Origin: CAMDBL01 sp964498125
Lineage (GTDB): Bacteria > Pseudomonadota > Alphaproteobacteria > Rhizobiales > Hyphomicrobiaceae
Assembly: GCA_964498125.1 (NCBI GenBank)
Contig: CAZCGE010000142.1
Coordinates: forward strand, 56,453-120,452
DNA length: 64,000 nucleotides
Direction of reading: 5' to 3'
Under the pieces are notes generated by a model that saw only the letters and a program-made list of their open reading frames with translations, made no database searches and was not told the origin of the DNA. Both the position numbers and the translations under genes were made by a program. Below, piece after piece: positions 52,419 through 62,546 of the stretch (within the stretch, counting starts at the first letter, position 1; every line of letters starts with the position of its first letter).

Positions 52419-53378
52419 ATGTCGTGGCGGCTCGGTCTTGTGTTGTCATGCACCGGCGTACTTGCGATCCTCGGGGCGAACCGCGCGGCGGCGGAGCTGA
52501 AGGTGGTTGTCACCAGCAAGCCGGCGCATTCCCTCGTCGCCGGCGTGATGGCCGGCGTTGGCACACCGCGCCTGCTGGTCGAAGGCAATACCTCCTCGCA
52601 CACCTATGCCTTGAAGCCGTCCGATGCCAAGGCGCTGCAGAGCGCCGACGTCGTCGTCCGCGTTTCCGAGGGCTTGGAGCCGTTCACGGCCAAAGTCTTT
52701 GCAGTGCTGCCGAAAACCGTTCGCACCGTCACCTTGGCGGATACGCCCGGTCTGAACCTGCTGACCAGGCGCACAAGCGGTACGTTCGACAGCCACGAAC
52801 ACGCCGGCAAACGGCATACGCACAATCATGGCCATGGCAAATCCGGCGATGCGGCCGCCAATACGGACGCGCACATTTGGCTCGATCCCGGCAATGCGCG
52901 GCGCATGGTCGAGCACATCGCCGGCACGCTTGCTGCCGTGGCGCCCGCCGATGCGGCGACGTTCAAGGCCAATGCTGCGAGCTTCGCCGCGCGCATCGAT
53001 GCACTTGCCGAAGAACTCGCACGCGCGCTAGAGCCAGTCGGCGCCAAGCCGTTCGTGGTGTTCCACGACAGCCTGCAATACTTGGAGGCCCGCTATGGGC
53101 TGGCCGCCGCTGGTGCGATCATGGTCAGCCCCGAGGACCAGCCCAGTGCCAAGCGTCTCGCCGACTTGCGCCAGAAAATCCGTAGCCTTGGCGCTGTCTG
53201 CGTGTTCTCCGAACCGCAGTTTCCCAGCAAGCTGGTCAACAGCGTCACGGAAGGCACGGCCGCGAAAATGGCTGTCGTCGATCCTGAAGGCGGGCTGCTG
53301 ACACCCGGCCCCGACCTCTACTTCGAGCTGATGCGCAAAGTTGCCGCTTCGCTCAAAGGCTGCCTGGCGGGGAATTGA
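52419..53378 (+). CDS. znuA: Zinc ABC transporter substrate-binding protein, ZnuA
   Basis: A 319-residue periplasmic receptor with signal peptide (SWRLGLVLSCTGVLAILGANRAAA). Zinc ligands are the His in NTSSHTYALKPSD, the His in DAHIWLDPGNA and the His in VVFHDSLQYLEARYGL. A His-rich loop (DSHEHAGKRHTHNHGHGKSGD) about residues 116-136 is typical of ZnuA. The start is ATG 52419 with GGGAGG seven bases upstream. No znuB or znuC follows, so the permease and ATPase must be elsewhere, or this receptor serves another transporter. Confidence 0.92.
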   Translation: MSWRLGLVLSCTGVLAILGANRAAAELKVVVTSKPAHSLVAGVMAGVGTPRLLVEGNTSSHTYALKPSDAKALQSADVVVRVSEGLEPFTAKVFAVLPKTVRTVTLADTPGLNLLTRRTSGTFDSHEHAGKRHTHNHGHGKSGDAAANTDAHIWLDPGNARRMVEHIAGTLAAVAPADAATFKANAASFAARIDALAEELARALEPVGAKPFVVFHDSLQYLEARYGLAAAGAIMVSPEDQPSAKRLADLRQKIRSLGAVCVFSEPQFPSKLVNSVTEGTAAKMAVVDPEGGLLTPGPDLYFELMRKVAASLKGCLAGN

Positions 53379-53381
53379 CAA

Positions 53382-53492
53382 CGTAGGGTGCAATAGGCCG
53401 CCAGGCCGTATTGCACCCGCGTCACCGGCCAATGGTGCAATACGGCGTCATCGCGGAGCGATGCTCCGCGTCGACGCCTATTGCACCCTACG
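53382..53492. repeat. Nested palindromic intergenic repeat, family A (copy 2)
   Basis: Same outer arms as copy 1 at 5706-5823 (CGTAGGGTGCAATAGG and CCTATTGCACCCTACG), with inner CGTATTGCACC and GGTGCAATACG. It lies between convergent znuA and rhlE and may act as a transcript end or stabiliser. Confidence 0.8.
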
Positions 53493-53499
53493 GACGACC

Positions 53500-55014
<1,515 letters not shown>

Positions 55015-55221
55015 GGAGAATCCTTCTGCGTCGACGACAGCGGCATACAGCCGAAGCTGCCGGTCTGGCGCTCGTGCCGGTCCCGGCGCGCGGCCGAGTT
55101 GGCTATTTCAAGGGGAACGTCTCGGGGAAATCCGCTGTCGTGGGCATACGCCTGCACGACGCGCATTCGCGCGAACCGCGAAACATGCAACCTGTGTGCC
55201 CTGTTTCGCGCTGGATGTCAA

Positions 55222-56058
55222 TCAAATATCCGGCGCCAACCGTTCAATCGGTGCGGCATGTGCCGCCGCGATCGGGCCCATGACGCCGGCCAGGGCCAGC
55301 TCGTCGCGGTCGCGGCTGGCGTCGATGGCGATGGTCAGGCCGCGCACCGCCCGCCCCATCGCCTCGCTCTCCTCCAGCCCGTTCAGAACATGGCCGAGCA
55401 GCAGTCCCGCGAACAGGTCGCCGGTGCCGTGCGGCGCGATCGGCAGCCAAGGCGTGGCGGCGGCGTGCGCTTGCCCGGATGCGACATGCAGGGTGACGAG
55501 ATCATCGCCAAGCCGCGCCACCGATGTGACGACCACTGAGCACTGCGACAGGCTGGACGCGGCCGACGCCGCCTGCTCGAGATTGTCCACCGGCCGCTGC
55601 GTCAGCCACGCCAGCTCGAAGCGATTGGGCGTCAAGATGTCGGCGAGTGGCGCAAGCCTATCGCGGATCGCCTCGGCGGCGGCGGCATCGATATAGAGGC
55701 CCTTGGGATCGTCACCGAGGATCGGATCGCACAGCACCAGGCACTGCGGGCGCATGGCGCGCACGCGCGCGATCACTCGAGCGGCAAACGCAACATGATC
55801 AGCACTCGGCAAATAGCCGGTCAGCACGCCATCCACCTCGCCGAGCCAGCCGTTCGCCAACAGCGCATCGAGCATCTGGCCGAGATGTTCGACAGCAATG
55901 CGGTTGCCGGCCGTGTTGGCGTGCCCTGGATGATTGGACAGCAGGATGGTCGGCAGCGGCCAGACCTCGTGGCCCAGCGCCTGCAGCGCGGGCACGACGG
56001 CTGAGAGCCCGATATGGCCGCGAACGACCTGACTGGATATGGCAATGATGCGGGCCAT
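55222..56058 (-). CDS. pdxY: Pyridoxal kinase PdxY
   Basis: A 278-residue ribokinase-like enzyme that phosphorylates pyridoxal. Visible motifs are SSQVVRGHIGLSAVVPALQALGHEVWPLPT (flanks cited), LLSNHPGHANTAG, CDPILGDDPKGLY and the anion-hole GTGDLFAGLLLG with the catalytic Asp. The start is ATG 56058. Downstream of, and co-oriented with, the FAD-dependent oxidoreductase gene (22 bases between), so they may be co-transcribed. Confidence 0.93.
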   Translation of the reverse strand: MARIIAISSQVVRGHIGLSAVVPALQALGHEVWPLPTILLSNHPGHANTAGNRIAVEHLGQMLDALLANGWLGEVDGVLTGYLPSADHVAFAARVIARVRAMRPQCLVLCDPILGDDPKGLYIDAAAAEAIRDRLAPLADILTPNRFELAWLTQRPVDNLEQAASAASSLSQCSVVVTSVARLGDDLVTLHVASGQAHAAATPWLPIAPHGTGDLFAGLLLGHVLNGLEESEAMGRAVRGLTIAIDASRDRDELALAGVMGPIAAAHAAPIERLAPDI

Positions 56059-56080
56059 GGCGGAAACGGATGACCTCGGG

Positions 56081-57271
56081 TCAGATCACAGTGCGCTCGA
56101 TCAGCGGCGTGCGCCGCGTCAGTCGATCATAGCAAAGACGCGTCAGGTCGAGTGTCACGCAGCGGCCGTGCACGATATATTCGGCCACCGCGCGGCCGGC
56201 GGCGACGGCATGCTGCAATCCATGCCCAGAAAAGCCGCAGCAGAAGTGCAGGTTCGCGACCACATCATGCGGGCCAATCACCGCGTTCTGATCGAAGGTG
56301 TTGGTATCGTAATGCCCCGCCCAGGCGCCCGTCAGCTTGATCGCCGCGAACGCCGGCACGCGTTGCGCCAGCAGCGGCCAGATGCGCGCCTCGAACAACC
56401 CGTGATCGATGTCGTCGAGATCGCCGGGTGCCGGCTCGTCGGCATCCGTCGCCGGCGACATGCCGCAAATGAACTGCCGCCCCTCGGGCCGGAACCAGAC
56501 GCCGGAGGGATCGACGGTCAATGGCGCGGCGTGCAGGTCCGCCGTTGCCTCGCGACAATCGAACACGAACACGAAGCGTTTGCGCGGCTCGACCGGCAAA
56601 TCGATGCCGGCCATGCGGGCGACCGCGCCAGCCTCGGGCCCTCCAGCGTTGACAACGTGGCCCACTGTGAGCCGCTGGCCGCTGGCAAGGTGTACGGCCG
56701 TGATGCGATCTCCGACACGATCGAGCCCAACCACGGTGTCGTCGAGAAACGTGGCGCCGCCCGCCTGTGCGGCCGATTTCAAGAGCTGCAGCAGCAGCGC
56801 GGGATCAAGCCATCCCTCACCAGATTGCCCAAGGTTGCCGAGCGCCAAGCCGCCGGTATCGATCCAGGTGAAGCGCTGGCTGAGCTCTGCCGGTATGAGG
56901 CCGGCGATATCGGCGCCCATGGCCCGCTGCACGATGGCATTTTGCTCGAGGGTCGCGGCGCCCTGCCGTGAAGCCAGCAGCAGATATCCCTGCTCGCGGA
57001 AGCCAAGGTCGCCGCCCGCACCATGCTCGCGCGCCAGCCTGCGCACGAGTTCGAGCGTCACTTGCGACATGGCGATGCATTCTGGCGTCGAAAATTGCTG
57101 CCGCAGCCCACCGACCGAGCGGGTCGTCGCACAGGCGCGGTAGCTCGGGTCCCGCTCGACGACGACGATACGCATGGCCCGGGGTTGGCCGATTTGAGTG
57201 AGGGCCCGCGCAGTCGAGCAGCCCATCACGCCGCCGCCGATGATCACCACGTCTGCGTCATCAGCAGGCAA
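56081..57271 (-). CDS. FAD-dependent oxidoreductase of the DAO (sarcosine/glycine oxidase-like) family
   Basis: A 396-residue flavoenzyme with an N-terminal FAD motif ADVVIIGGGVMGCSTARAL, then RACATTRSVGGLRQQFS, which is the region covalently or closely contacting flavin in this family, and the C-terminal FCCGFSGHGLQHAVAAGRAVAEYI. It would oxidise an amine of an amino acid or N-methyl compound. I place the start at TTG 57271, where AAAGGA lies eight bases upstream; a longer start (TTG 57355) would overlap the upstream gene. The PdxY neighbour may hint at amino acid metabolism. Confidence 0.85.
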   Translation of the reverse strand: MPADDADVVIIGGGVMGCSTARALTQIGQPRAMRIVVVERDPSYRACATTRSVGGLRQQFSTPECIAMSQVTLELVRRLAREHGAGGDLGFREQGYLLLASRQGAATLEQNAIVQRAMGADIAGLIPAELSQRFTWIDTGGLALGNLGQSGEGWLDPALLLQLLKSAAQAGGATFLDDTVVGLDRVGDRITAVHLASGQRLTVGHVVNAGGPEAGAVARMAGIDLPVEPRKRFVFVFDCREATADLHAAPLTVDPSGVWFRPEGRQFICGMSPATDADEPAPGDLDDIDHGLFEARIWPLLAQRVPAFAAIKLTGAWAGHYDTNTFDQNAVIGPHDVVANLHFCCGFSGHGLQHAVAAGRAVAEYIVHGRCVTLDLTRLCYDRLTRRTPLIERTVI

Positions 57272-57330
57272 GCGCGCTGTCCTTTCCGTGGCATTCAGAC
57301 GCAATGCGGGCCTTCTCGCATCGCCGCCGA

Positions 57331-57756
57331 TCAAGCCCGCCGATAGGGAAAACAATGCTCCCGGTCCAACGTCAGGCCAAAGTGCGCGCCGAGCGCCTTG
57401 ATCGCCTTGCCATACTGTGGATAGGGGTCGGCGTTGGCCTTGCCGACGATGATGATGCGGAAGGTCGGGTCTTTGCGGACAGTGGGCGGCAGCATGGCTG
57501 TCACCAGCGCCTTGCCTTCATTATCCCGCAACGTGGCGAACAGCGGCATGGTGCGAAGGATGTGGCCCTTGAGGCCGATGCTCTGCTCGAAGGCCGCGCT
57601 GGTCGCCGGCGGCACATAGTTGCACGTCGCTTGCTCATGGGCCTGGCGGAAATACCGCTCGACCGCGTGCTCCATCATCTGGGATTCGAGTCCGGCTTCC
57701 GCTGCTGTCTCCAGTCGGAACCAGGTGAACAGGCCCGCGTCACAGACATACTGCAT
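57331..57756 (-). CDS. Hypothetical protein (141 residues)
   Basis: A soluble protein without a recognised domain, starting MQYVCDAGLFTWFRLETAAE. It has a mixed composition with ESQMMEHAVERYFRQAHEQA helix and a later FRIIIVGKANADPYPQYGKAI segment. The start ATG 57756 has AGGAG eight bases upstream, and codon use looks coding, so the gene is likely real. It ends 59 bases before the FAD oxidoreductase start and probably forms an operon with it and pdxY. Confidence 0.7.
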   Translation of the reverse strand: MQYVCDAGLFTWFRLETAAEAGLESQMMEHAVERYFRQAHEQATCNYVPPATSAAFEQSIGLKGHILRTMPLFATLRDNEGKALVTAMLPPTVRKDPTFRIIIVGKANADPYPQYGKAIKALGAHFGLTLDREHCFPYRRA

Positions 57757-57909
57757 GAACCGCTCCTGTCATCGGCTTGCTGGCGCGACGCAATGGCGAG
57801 GCAACGCGGCTCCAATATGGCGGTTGGCGCGGCGGCTGCAAAGGGCGCTGATGCGCAATTTTCCGCAACTGCGCTTTCGGCGCTGCTATATCGCTTGGGC
57901 GAGGCAGGT

Positions 57910-59067
57910 TCAGGCCTCGGCCCAGTCGGCCAGCCGGGCGAGGAAGGCCGAGCACTTTTCCAGCTCGGAAATGGCCACCCATTCGTTGGCGGTATGGGCC
58001 TGGGCGATGTTGCCGGGGCCGATCACGACCGCCGGCGCGCCGCCGGATTGGAACAGGCCGGCCTCGGTGGCATAGGAGACGGCGAAGGTCTCGTTCTGCT
58101 GCGCCAGCTTCAGCGCCAGCGCCACCACGTCCGAGCCGGCGTCGGCGCCGAATGGCGGCACCTCGTTGGTGCGGCGGATGGTGATGTCAGCCTCGCCAGC
58201 ACGCGCGCGCATCTCTGGTAGGTACCGTGCCGCCACGTCGGCCAGCCGCATCTCGATGGCGCTGACGTCGAGCCCCGGCAGCGCGCGCACCTCCCAGCCA
58301 AACGTGCAGGAGACCGGCACGATGTTGGAGGCCGTGCCGCCGGTGATCTCGGTCACTTGCAGCGTCGCATAGGGCGGATCAAAGCGCGGATTGGGTGGCG
58401 CTCGCATCAGCTCCTGTTCGATCGCATCCAACTCGCTGATCAGCCGCGAGGCGTAGGTGATGGCGTTGACGCCGAGCGGCGCCATGCTCGAGTGCGCCGC
58501 ACGGCCCGAGACGTCGACCTGCCAGCGCACGGGGCCCTTGTGGGCATCGACCACGGTCATCAAAGTCGGCTCGCCCACCAGCACCATCCGCGGCATGACC
58601 AGCCGCCCACCGAGCTCGGCGATCATTGGCCTGACGCCGGTGCAGCCGACTTCCTCGTCATAGGACAGTGCGATGTGGATCGGGGTCTTCAGTCGCCGCT
58701 TGATCAGATCGGGGACCAGCACCAGGACACAGGCGACAAATCCCTTCATGTCCGCCGTGCCGCGGCCATAAAAGCGGCCGTCGCGCTCGACGAGCTGGAA
58801 CGGGTCAGTGTCCCAGTCCTTGGCCAGCGCCGGCACGACATCGGTGTGGCCCGACAGCGCGACGCCGCCGATCCCGGCGGGGCCGATCGTGGCAAACAGG
58901 CTTGCCTTGCCGCCATCCGGCGTCGGCACGGTGTGGCTCTGCACGCCATGTTGCAGCAAGTAGTCCTCGACGAACCGGATCAATGGAATGTTGGTCTTGT
59001 GACTGGTCGTATCGAACGCAACCAATCGCGCGAGCATTTCCTTGACGGTGTAGACAGGGCCGCTCAT
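57910..59067 (-). CDS. argE: ArgE/DapE-family deacetylase (acetylornithine deacetylase-like)
   Basis: A 385-residue M20-family metallohydrolase. Metal-binding and catalytic motifs are ALSGHTDVVPALAKDWDTDPF, YGRGTADMKGFVA, ALSYDEEVGCTGVRPM (catalytic and bridging Glu pair) and LVGEPTLM, with a late His in IAQAHTANEW. The central dimerisation domain VDVSGRAAHSSMAPLGVNAI is in place. It most likely releases ornithine from N-acetylornithine; other acyl-amino acids are possible. The start is ATG 59067 with GGAG six to seven bases upstream. Confidence 0.88.
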   Translation of the reverse strand: MSGPVYTVKEMLARLVAFDTTSHKTNIPLIRFVEDYLLQHGVQSHTVPTPDGGKASLFATIGPAGIGGVALSGHTDVVPALAKDWDTDPFQLVERDGRFYGRGTADMKGFVACVLVLVPDLIKRRLKTPIHIALSYDEEVGCTGVRPMIAELGGRLVMPRMVLVGEPTLMTVVDAHKGPVRWQVDVSGRAAHSSMAPLGVNAITYASRLISELDAIEQELMRAPPNPRFDPPYATLQVTEITGGTASNIVPVSCTFGWEVRALPGLDVSAIEMRLADVAARYLPEMRARAGEADITIRRTNEVPPFGADAGSDVVALALKLAQQNETFAVSYATEAGLFQSGGAPAVVIGPGNIAQAHTANEWVAISELEKCSAFLARLADWAEA

Positions 59068-59117
59068 GCAATGCTCCTTTGCCGCGCCACAGGTTCGGCG
59101 GCGGCCTGGACTGCAGG

Positions 59118-59256
59118 CTAGAGCATTTTCCGCCAAAGTGGATACCGGTTTGGCGAAGAAAATGCGACAAACAAAGGACTAACGCGGGTGATGTTACCGC
59201 CGAGCCGTAGGTCGGGTCGAGCCCCGGCATCTGCACTAAGCCGGGGGAGACCCGAC
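59118..59256. repeat. Intergenic repeats, family E (inverted copy 3) and family F (copy 2)
   Basis: 59118-59181 is the reverse of the family E element (CTAGAGCATTTTCCGCC ... GCGACAAACAAAG). 59207-59256 is a palindrome with GTCGGGTCGAGCCCC and GGGGGAGACCCGAC arms like 22485-22515. Together they fill the gap after the argE start. Confidence 0.75.
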
Positions 59257-59264
59257 ACGGCGGC

Positions 59265-59696
59265 TCAAGCGCCAACCGGCTGCCAGCGCCCGTCGGCGAT
59301 GAGCCGCGCAGTGGCCAGATCTCGCGCGTAGATATAGACCCACGCCGTCAGTGTGCGAGCATGGGCCGGGCTGTCGGTCCCCTGAACCTGCACGGGGCGT
59401 TGCGCGCGTCGATACTCGCTGGCGCCGGGTGCGCCCGGGACGATGCCCTCATAGGCATCGAGCCAGCGGAAAGCTGCAGCCGGATCATGCAGTTCCAGGA
59501 CCTCGCCATGCACCAGCTCGCCCGGTGCATCGGCGTCGCTGAGACCGGGGTAGCGGCCGAGATCATAGAGACGCCCAACCATGACGGCGGGACCAAGCAG
59601 GCGGCTGTCGCGCTGCAAACGCTGGCGCTGGTCGCGGCCAAAGCGACCGCCATGCGTGGACTTCAGTGTGCCGTAGACAAAGAGATAGGACAGCAT
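59265..59696 (-). CDS. Gamma-glutamylcyclotransferase-like (AIG2/BtrG fold) protein
   Basis: A 143-residue protein starting MLSYLFVYGTLKSTHGGRFG, the YGTLxxG-like substrate loop of the GGCT fold. Also visible are AVMVGRLYDLGRYPGLSDAD, and WLDAYEGIVPG with the catalytic Glu (YEG). It would release 5-oxoproline from gamma-glutamyl amines or similar. The start at ATG 59696 fits the fold; longer in-frame starts exist at 59756 and 59765. Divergent from the atp operon. Confidence 0.82.
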   Translation of the reverse strand: MLSYLFVYGTLKSTHGGRFGRDQRQRLQRDSRLLGPAVMVGRLYDLGRYPGLSDADAPGELVHGEVLELHDPAAAFRWLDAYEGIVPGAPGASEYRRAQRPVQVQGTDSPAHARTLTAWVYIYARDLATARLIADGRWQPVGA

Positions 59697-59873
59697 GAGT
59701 TCGAGGTCTCTTAGCAATGCCGGCGTGGGGTGACGCCCCCTGCGCGGTTTCGCCATACCATACACGGCCGCGGGGCGTGGCCACGTTTCTTGACATGAGG
59801 CCGGACTTGACTATGGTTCGCGCCGTCGATCAGACGTTTGAAGCCCTCCAACGCAGACTGGGCAGGAGGTGTC

Positions 59874-60284
59874 ATGTCAGGCTCCGGCAATGCGTCCGAG
59901 CCGGAACGTGGCGATTTCAGCCCGGCCGAGCGCGATGCCATCAAGCAGCGCGCCGAAGCCATCGGTAAGCAGCTCGACGAGGTGAAGGCCCGTCGCACGG
60001 TGCCGACTGCCGCGGAGCAGAAGGCGCGTGGCGCTGCCATGGGCCAGGCTTTCAAGATCACGATCGAACTGGTTGCGGGCGTCGCCGTCGGCGGCTGCAT
60101 CGGCTGGGTGCTGGATCGCCACGTATTCGGCTTCAAGTTCCCAGCCATGCTCATGCTGTTTCTTCTGCTCGGCTTCGCGGCCGGGCTGCTGAATACGATT
60201 CGAACGGCACGGCGGATGCAGGCGGAGGCCGAGCCGCTGCAGACGCGGGCGCCGGCGGTGCGGAGCGAAGAGGACAAATCCTGA
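59874..60284 (+). CDS. atpI: F0F1 ATP synthase assembly protein AtpI
   Basis: A 136-residue protein with two helices (AFKITIELVAGVAVGGCIGWVLD and MLMLFLLLGFAAGLLNTIRTARRM), preceded by a charged N-terminal helix. AtpI helps assemble the c-ring and may aid magnesium or sodium handling. The start is ATG 59874 with CAGGAGGT upstream. First gene of the F0 operon, 42 bases before atpB. Confidence 0.9.
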   Translation: MSGSGNASEPERGDFSPAERDAIKQRAEAIGKQLDEVKARRTVPTAAEQKARGAAMGQAFKITIELVAGVAVGGCIGWVLDRHVFGFKFPAMLMLFLLLGFAAGLLNTIRTARRMQAEAEPLQTRAPAVRSEEDKS

Positions 60285-60326
60285 ACACGCCGGATGGCGT
60301 TCGGGCATTGCGGGGAGACGATTGAA

Positions 60327-61076
60327 GTGGCTGCAGGCGGCGAAGCGCACGGTCCGATGCATCAGTTCGAGATCAACCGGCTTTCAGGCAAGCTGGAGGT
60401 TTTCGGCTTTGATGCATCTTTCACCAATTCCTCATTTTTCATGGTGCTCGCCGTCGCCGTCATCATCGGCTTTCTCACCTATGCCATGAGCGCGCGTGCA
60501 CTGGTGCCCAACCGAGCCCAGTCGGTCGCTGAAATGCTCTATGAATTCATCGCCAACCTGGTACGCGAGAACGTCGGCACGGAAGGCATGAAGTTCTTCC
60601 CCTTCGTGTTCGCCTTGTTCGTCTTCATCCTGGTGCTGAACCTGTTCGGCATGATTCCCGGCATGTTCACGGTCACCAGCCACATCATCGTCACGTTCGC
60701 CCTGGCGGCCATGGTCTGGATCGTGGTGACGGTCGTCGGCTTTGCCCGCCATGGCATCGGCTTCCTCAAGATGTTCGTGCCCGATGGCGTGCCGCTGTGG
60801 ATCATGCCGGTGATCGTGCCGATCGAGCTGATCTCCTATCTGATCCGGCCGATCAGCCACTCGGTGCGTCTGTTCGCCAACATGATGGCCGGGCACACCC
60901 TGCTGAAGGTCTTCGCTGGGTTCGTGGTGAGCCTGCCGGTGTTCGCCAAGGCAGCGCCTCTCGCCTTCACGATCGCCTTCACGGGACTCGAGTTCGCCAT
61001 CGCCATCCTGCAAGCCTTCATCTTCGTGGTGCTGACCTGCATCTACCTCAACGACGCGGTCAATATGCACCACTAG
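60327..61076 (+). CDS. atpB: ATP synthase F0 subunit a
   Basis: A 249-residue membrane subunit forming the proton half-channels. The essential Arg lies in LIRPISHSVRLFANMMAGHTLL. SFTNSSFFMVLAVAVI and FGMIPGMFTVTSHI are family blocks, and the end is YLNDAVNMHH. I start at GTG 60327, nine bases after GGGGAG; the frame is open to 60294 (ATG) without conservation. Second gene of the F0 operon. Confidence 0.95.
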   Translation: MAAGGEAHGPMHQFEINRLSGKLEVFGFDASFTNSSFFMVLAVAVIIGFLTYAMSARALVPNRAQSVAEMLYEFIANLVRENVGTEGMKFFPFVFALFVFILVLNLFGMIPGMFTVTSHIIVTFALAAMVWIVVTVVGFARHGIGFLKMFVPDGVPLWIMPVIVPIELISYLIRPISHSVRLFANMMAGHTLLKVFAGFVVSLPVFAKAAPLAFTIAFTGLEFAIAILQAFIFVVLTCIYLNDAVNMHH

Positions 61077-61141
61077 GGTGGTGCGCCCGCACCGCCTGAT
61101 CCTTTCAACCCGACATTGTCACAACCCCAACGGAGAGACTC

Positions 61142-61366
61142 ATGGATCCCCAAGCAGCAAAATATATTGGCGCCGGCTTGGCGTGCTCGGCGCTGATCGG
61201 CGCCGGTATTGGCATCGGCCACATTTTCGGCAACTACCTGTCTGGCGCCCTGCGCAATCCTTCGGCGGCGCCGGGCCAGTTCACCAACCTGCTGATCGGC
61301 TTCGCGCTGGCTGAAGCGACTGGCCTGTTCGGCTTGCTGATCGCGCTCATGATCCTGTTCGGCTGA
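61142..61366 (+). CDS. atpE: ATP synthase F0 subunit c
   Basis: A 74-residue proteolipid of two helices joined by a polar loop (ALRNPSAAPGQF). The proton-binding Glu is in the second helix, FALAEATGLFGLLIAL. GAGIGIGHIFGNYLSG has the glycine pattern that packs the c-ring. The start is ATG 61142 with CGGAGAGA upstream. A GC-rich hairpin after it may raise its mRNA level to match c-ring stoichiometry. Confidence 0.97.
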   Translation: MDPQAAKYIGAGLACSALIGAGIGIGHIFGNYLSGALRNPSAAPGQFTNLLIGFALAEATGLFGLLIALMILFG

Positions 61367-61406
61367 TGCCGGCTGGCGCGGCGGAGGCGACTGATCGGCA
61401 TCGATT

Positions 61407-61424
61407 CCGGCGGACCGCCGCCGG
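61407..61424 (+). promoter_or_regulatory. Hairpin downstream of atpE
   Basis: CCGGCGG-ACCG-CCGCCGG, perfect 7-base stem, 41 bases after the atpE stop and 36 before the next start. No T-run. Likely an RNA-stabilising intercistronic element. Confidence 0.5.
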
Positions 61425-61460
61425 GTCGTCGATCACAATCCTGCAATCGTGGAGATGACG

Positions 61461-62012
61461 ATGCTTGCAAGTCTCGTCGCGTTCGCGGCGGCGGGTGCGT
61501 CGGCTGCGGAGAAGAAGGGTGGGCTGCCACAGCTGCATGCGCCCGACTTCGCGCCGCAGTTGATCTGGCTCGCCCTCACCTTCGGTGCGCTCTATTTCCT
61601 GCTGTCGCGCGTGTCCCTGCCGCGCATCGGCGAGGTCATCGAGGAGCGTCGCGATCGCATCCAGCGCGATCTCGACGAGGCCCAGCGGCTGAAAGCGGAA
61701 ACGGAAAAGGCGCTGGCGGCCTATGAACAGGCCCGCGCCGAAGCCCGCGCCAAGGCCAGCGGCATTGCCCGCGAAATGCACGATCGGATGGCAGCAGAGG
61801 CGGACAAGCAGCGTGGCCGCGTCGAAGCGCAGATCACCACCAAGCTGGCGGAGGCCGACGCGCGCATCGACATCCTCAAGACGAGGGCGCTGGCCGGCAT
61901 CAACGATATTGCCGCCGAAACCGCCGGCGCGATCGTCAATAGACTGATCGGCCATGACGCCAGCCCCGACGAAATTCGCCAGGCGCTGGACAGCGTCAAA
62001 GCAGCAGAGTGA
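61461..62012 (+). CDS. atpG: ATP synthase F0 subunit b'
   Basis: A 183-residue b'-type stator subunit, found in alphaproteobacteria and phototrophs. A membrane helix (APQLIWLALTFGALYFLLS) is followed by a long charged coiled coil (EERRDRIQRDLDEAQRLKAE onwards) that reaches F1. The start ATG 61461 lies six bases after GGAG; a GTG at 61449 and ATG at 61455 are alternatives. It ends eight bases before the atpF start, so the two are coupled. In this class the b' gene is often called atpG or atpF2. Confidence 0.92.
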   Translation: MLASLVAFAAAGASAAEKKGGLPQLHAPDFAPQLIWLALTFGALYFLLSRVSLPRIGEVIEERRDRIQRDLDEAQRLKAETEKALAAYEQARAEARAKASGIAREMHDRMAAEADKQRGRVEAQITTKLAEADARIDILKTRALAGINDIAAETAGAIVNRLIGHDASPDEIRQALDSVKAAE

Positions 62013-62020
62013 GGCCGACG

Positions 62021-62518
62021 ATGGCGTTACTGGATCCGAATGGTCCCGAATTCTGGGTGCTGGTCGCATTCGTCGTATTCATTGGCTTGCTGATCCACCA
62101 GAAGGTGCCGGCGTTGTTGACGAAGGCGCTGGATGAGCGGGCCGAAGCTATTCGCCGCGAACTCGACGAGGCGCGACAGTTGCGCGAATCCGCGCAGGAG
62201 CTGCTGGCCGATTACCAGAAGAAAGCGCGCGATGCCGAGGCCGAGGCCAAGTCCATCGTCGAGGAGGCGCGGCGCGAGGCTGAAGCGATCGGCGTTGAGG
62301 CGCGCAAGTCCTTGAGCGAGACGCTCGAGCGGCGCACGCGATTGGCCGAGGAAAAGATTGCGCGTGCCGAGGCGCAGGCGATCGCCGAGGTGCGCGCCGC
62401 AGCCATCGACAAGGCGCTAGCGGCGGCCGAAACCGTGCTCAAGGCACGGGTGACAGGCGACGTCGCCACCGGTCTCGTCGACCAGGGCATCCGCGACCTG
62501 AAGTCGAAGCTGAATTGA
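62021..62518 (+). CDS. atpF: ATP synthase F0 subunit b
   Basis: A 165-residue stator subunit: N-terminal helix PEFWVLVAFVVFIGLLIH, then a charged coiled coil. The start is ATG 62021 with GAGG six bases before it. The C terminus GIRDLKSKLN and its stop are the segment that occurs again at 63252-63285. Last F0 gene; F1 genes are not in the window, as usual in alphaproteobacteria where F0 and F1 form separate operons. Confidence 0.94.
   Translation: MALLDPNGPEFWVLVAFVVFIGLLIHQKVPALLTKALDERAEAIRRELDEARQLRESAQELLADYQKKARDAEAEAKSIVEEARREAEAIGVEARKSLSETLERRTRLAEEKIARAEAQAIAEVRAAAIDKALAAAETVLKARVTGDVATGLVDQGIRDLKSKLN
62485..62518 (+). repeat. Direct repeat: atpF 3' end (left copy)
   Basis: The 34 bases that encode the last residues GIRDLKSKLN and the stop of atpF. 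The same 34 bases, with a single G-to-C change, recur at 63252-63285. The 733 bases between contain one Uma2 gene in opposite orientation. Confidence 0.85.
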
Positions 62519-62546
62519 GCCCGCTGTATCGGCAGCCCGTGCCCGG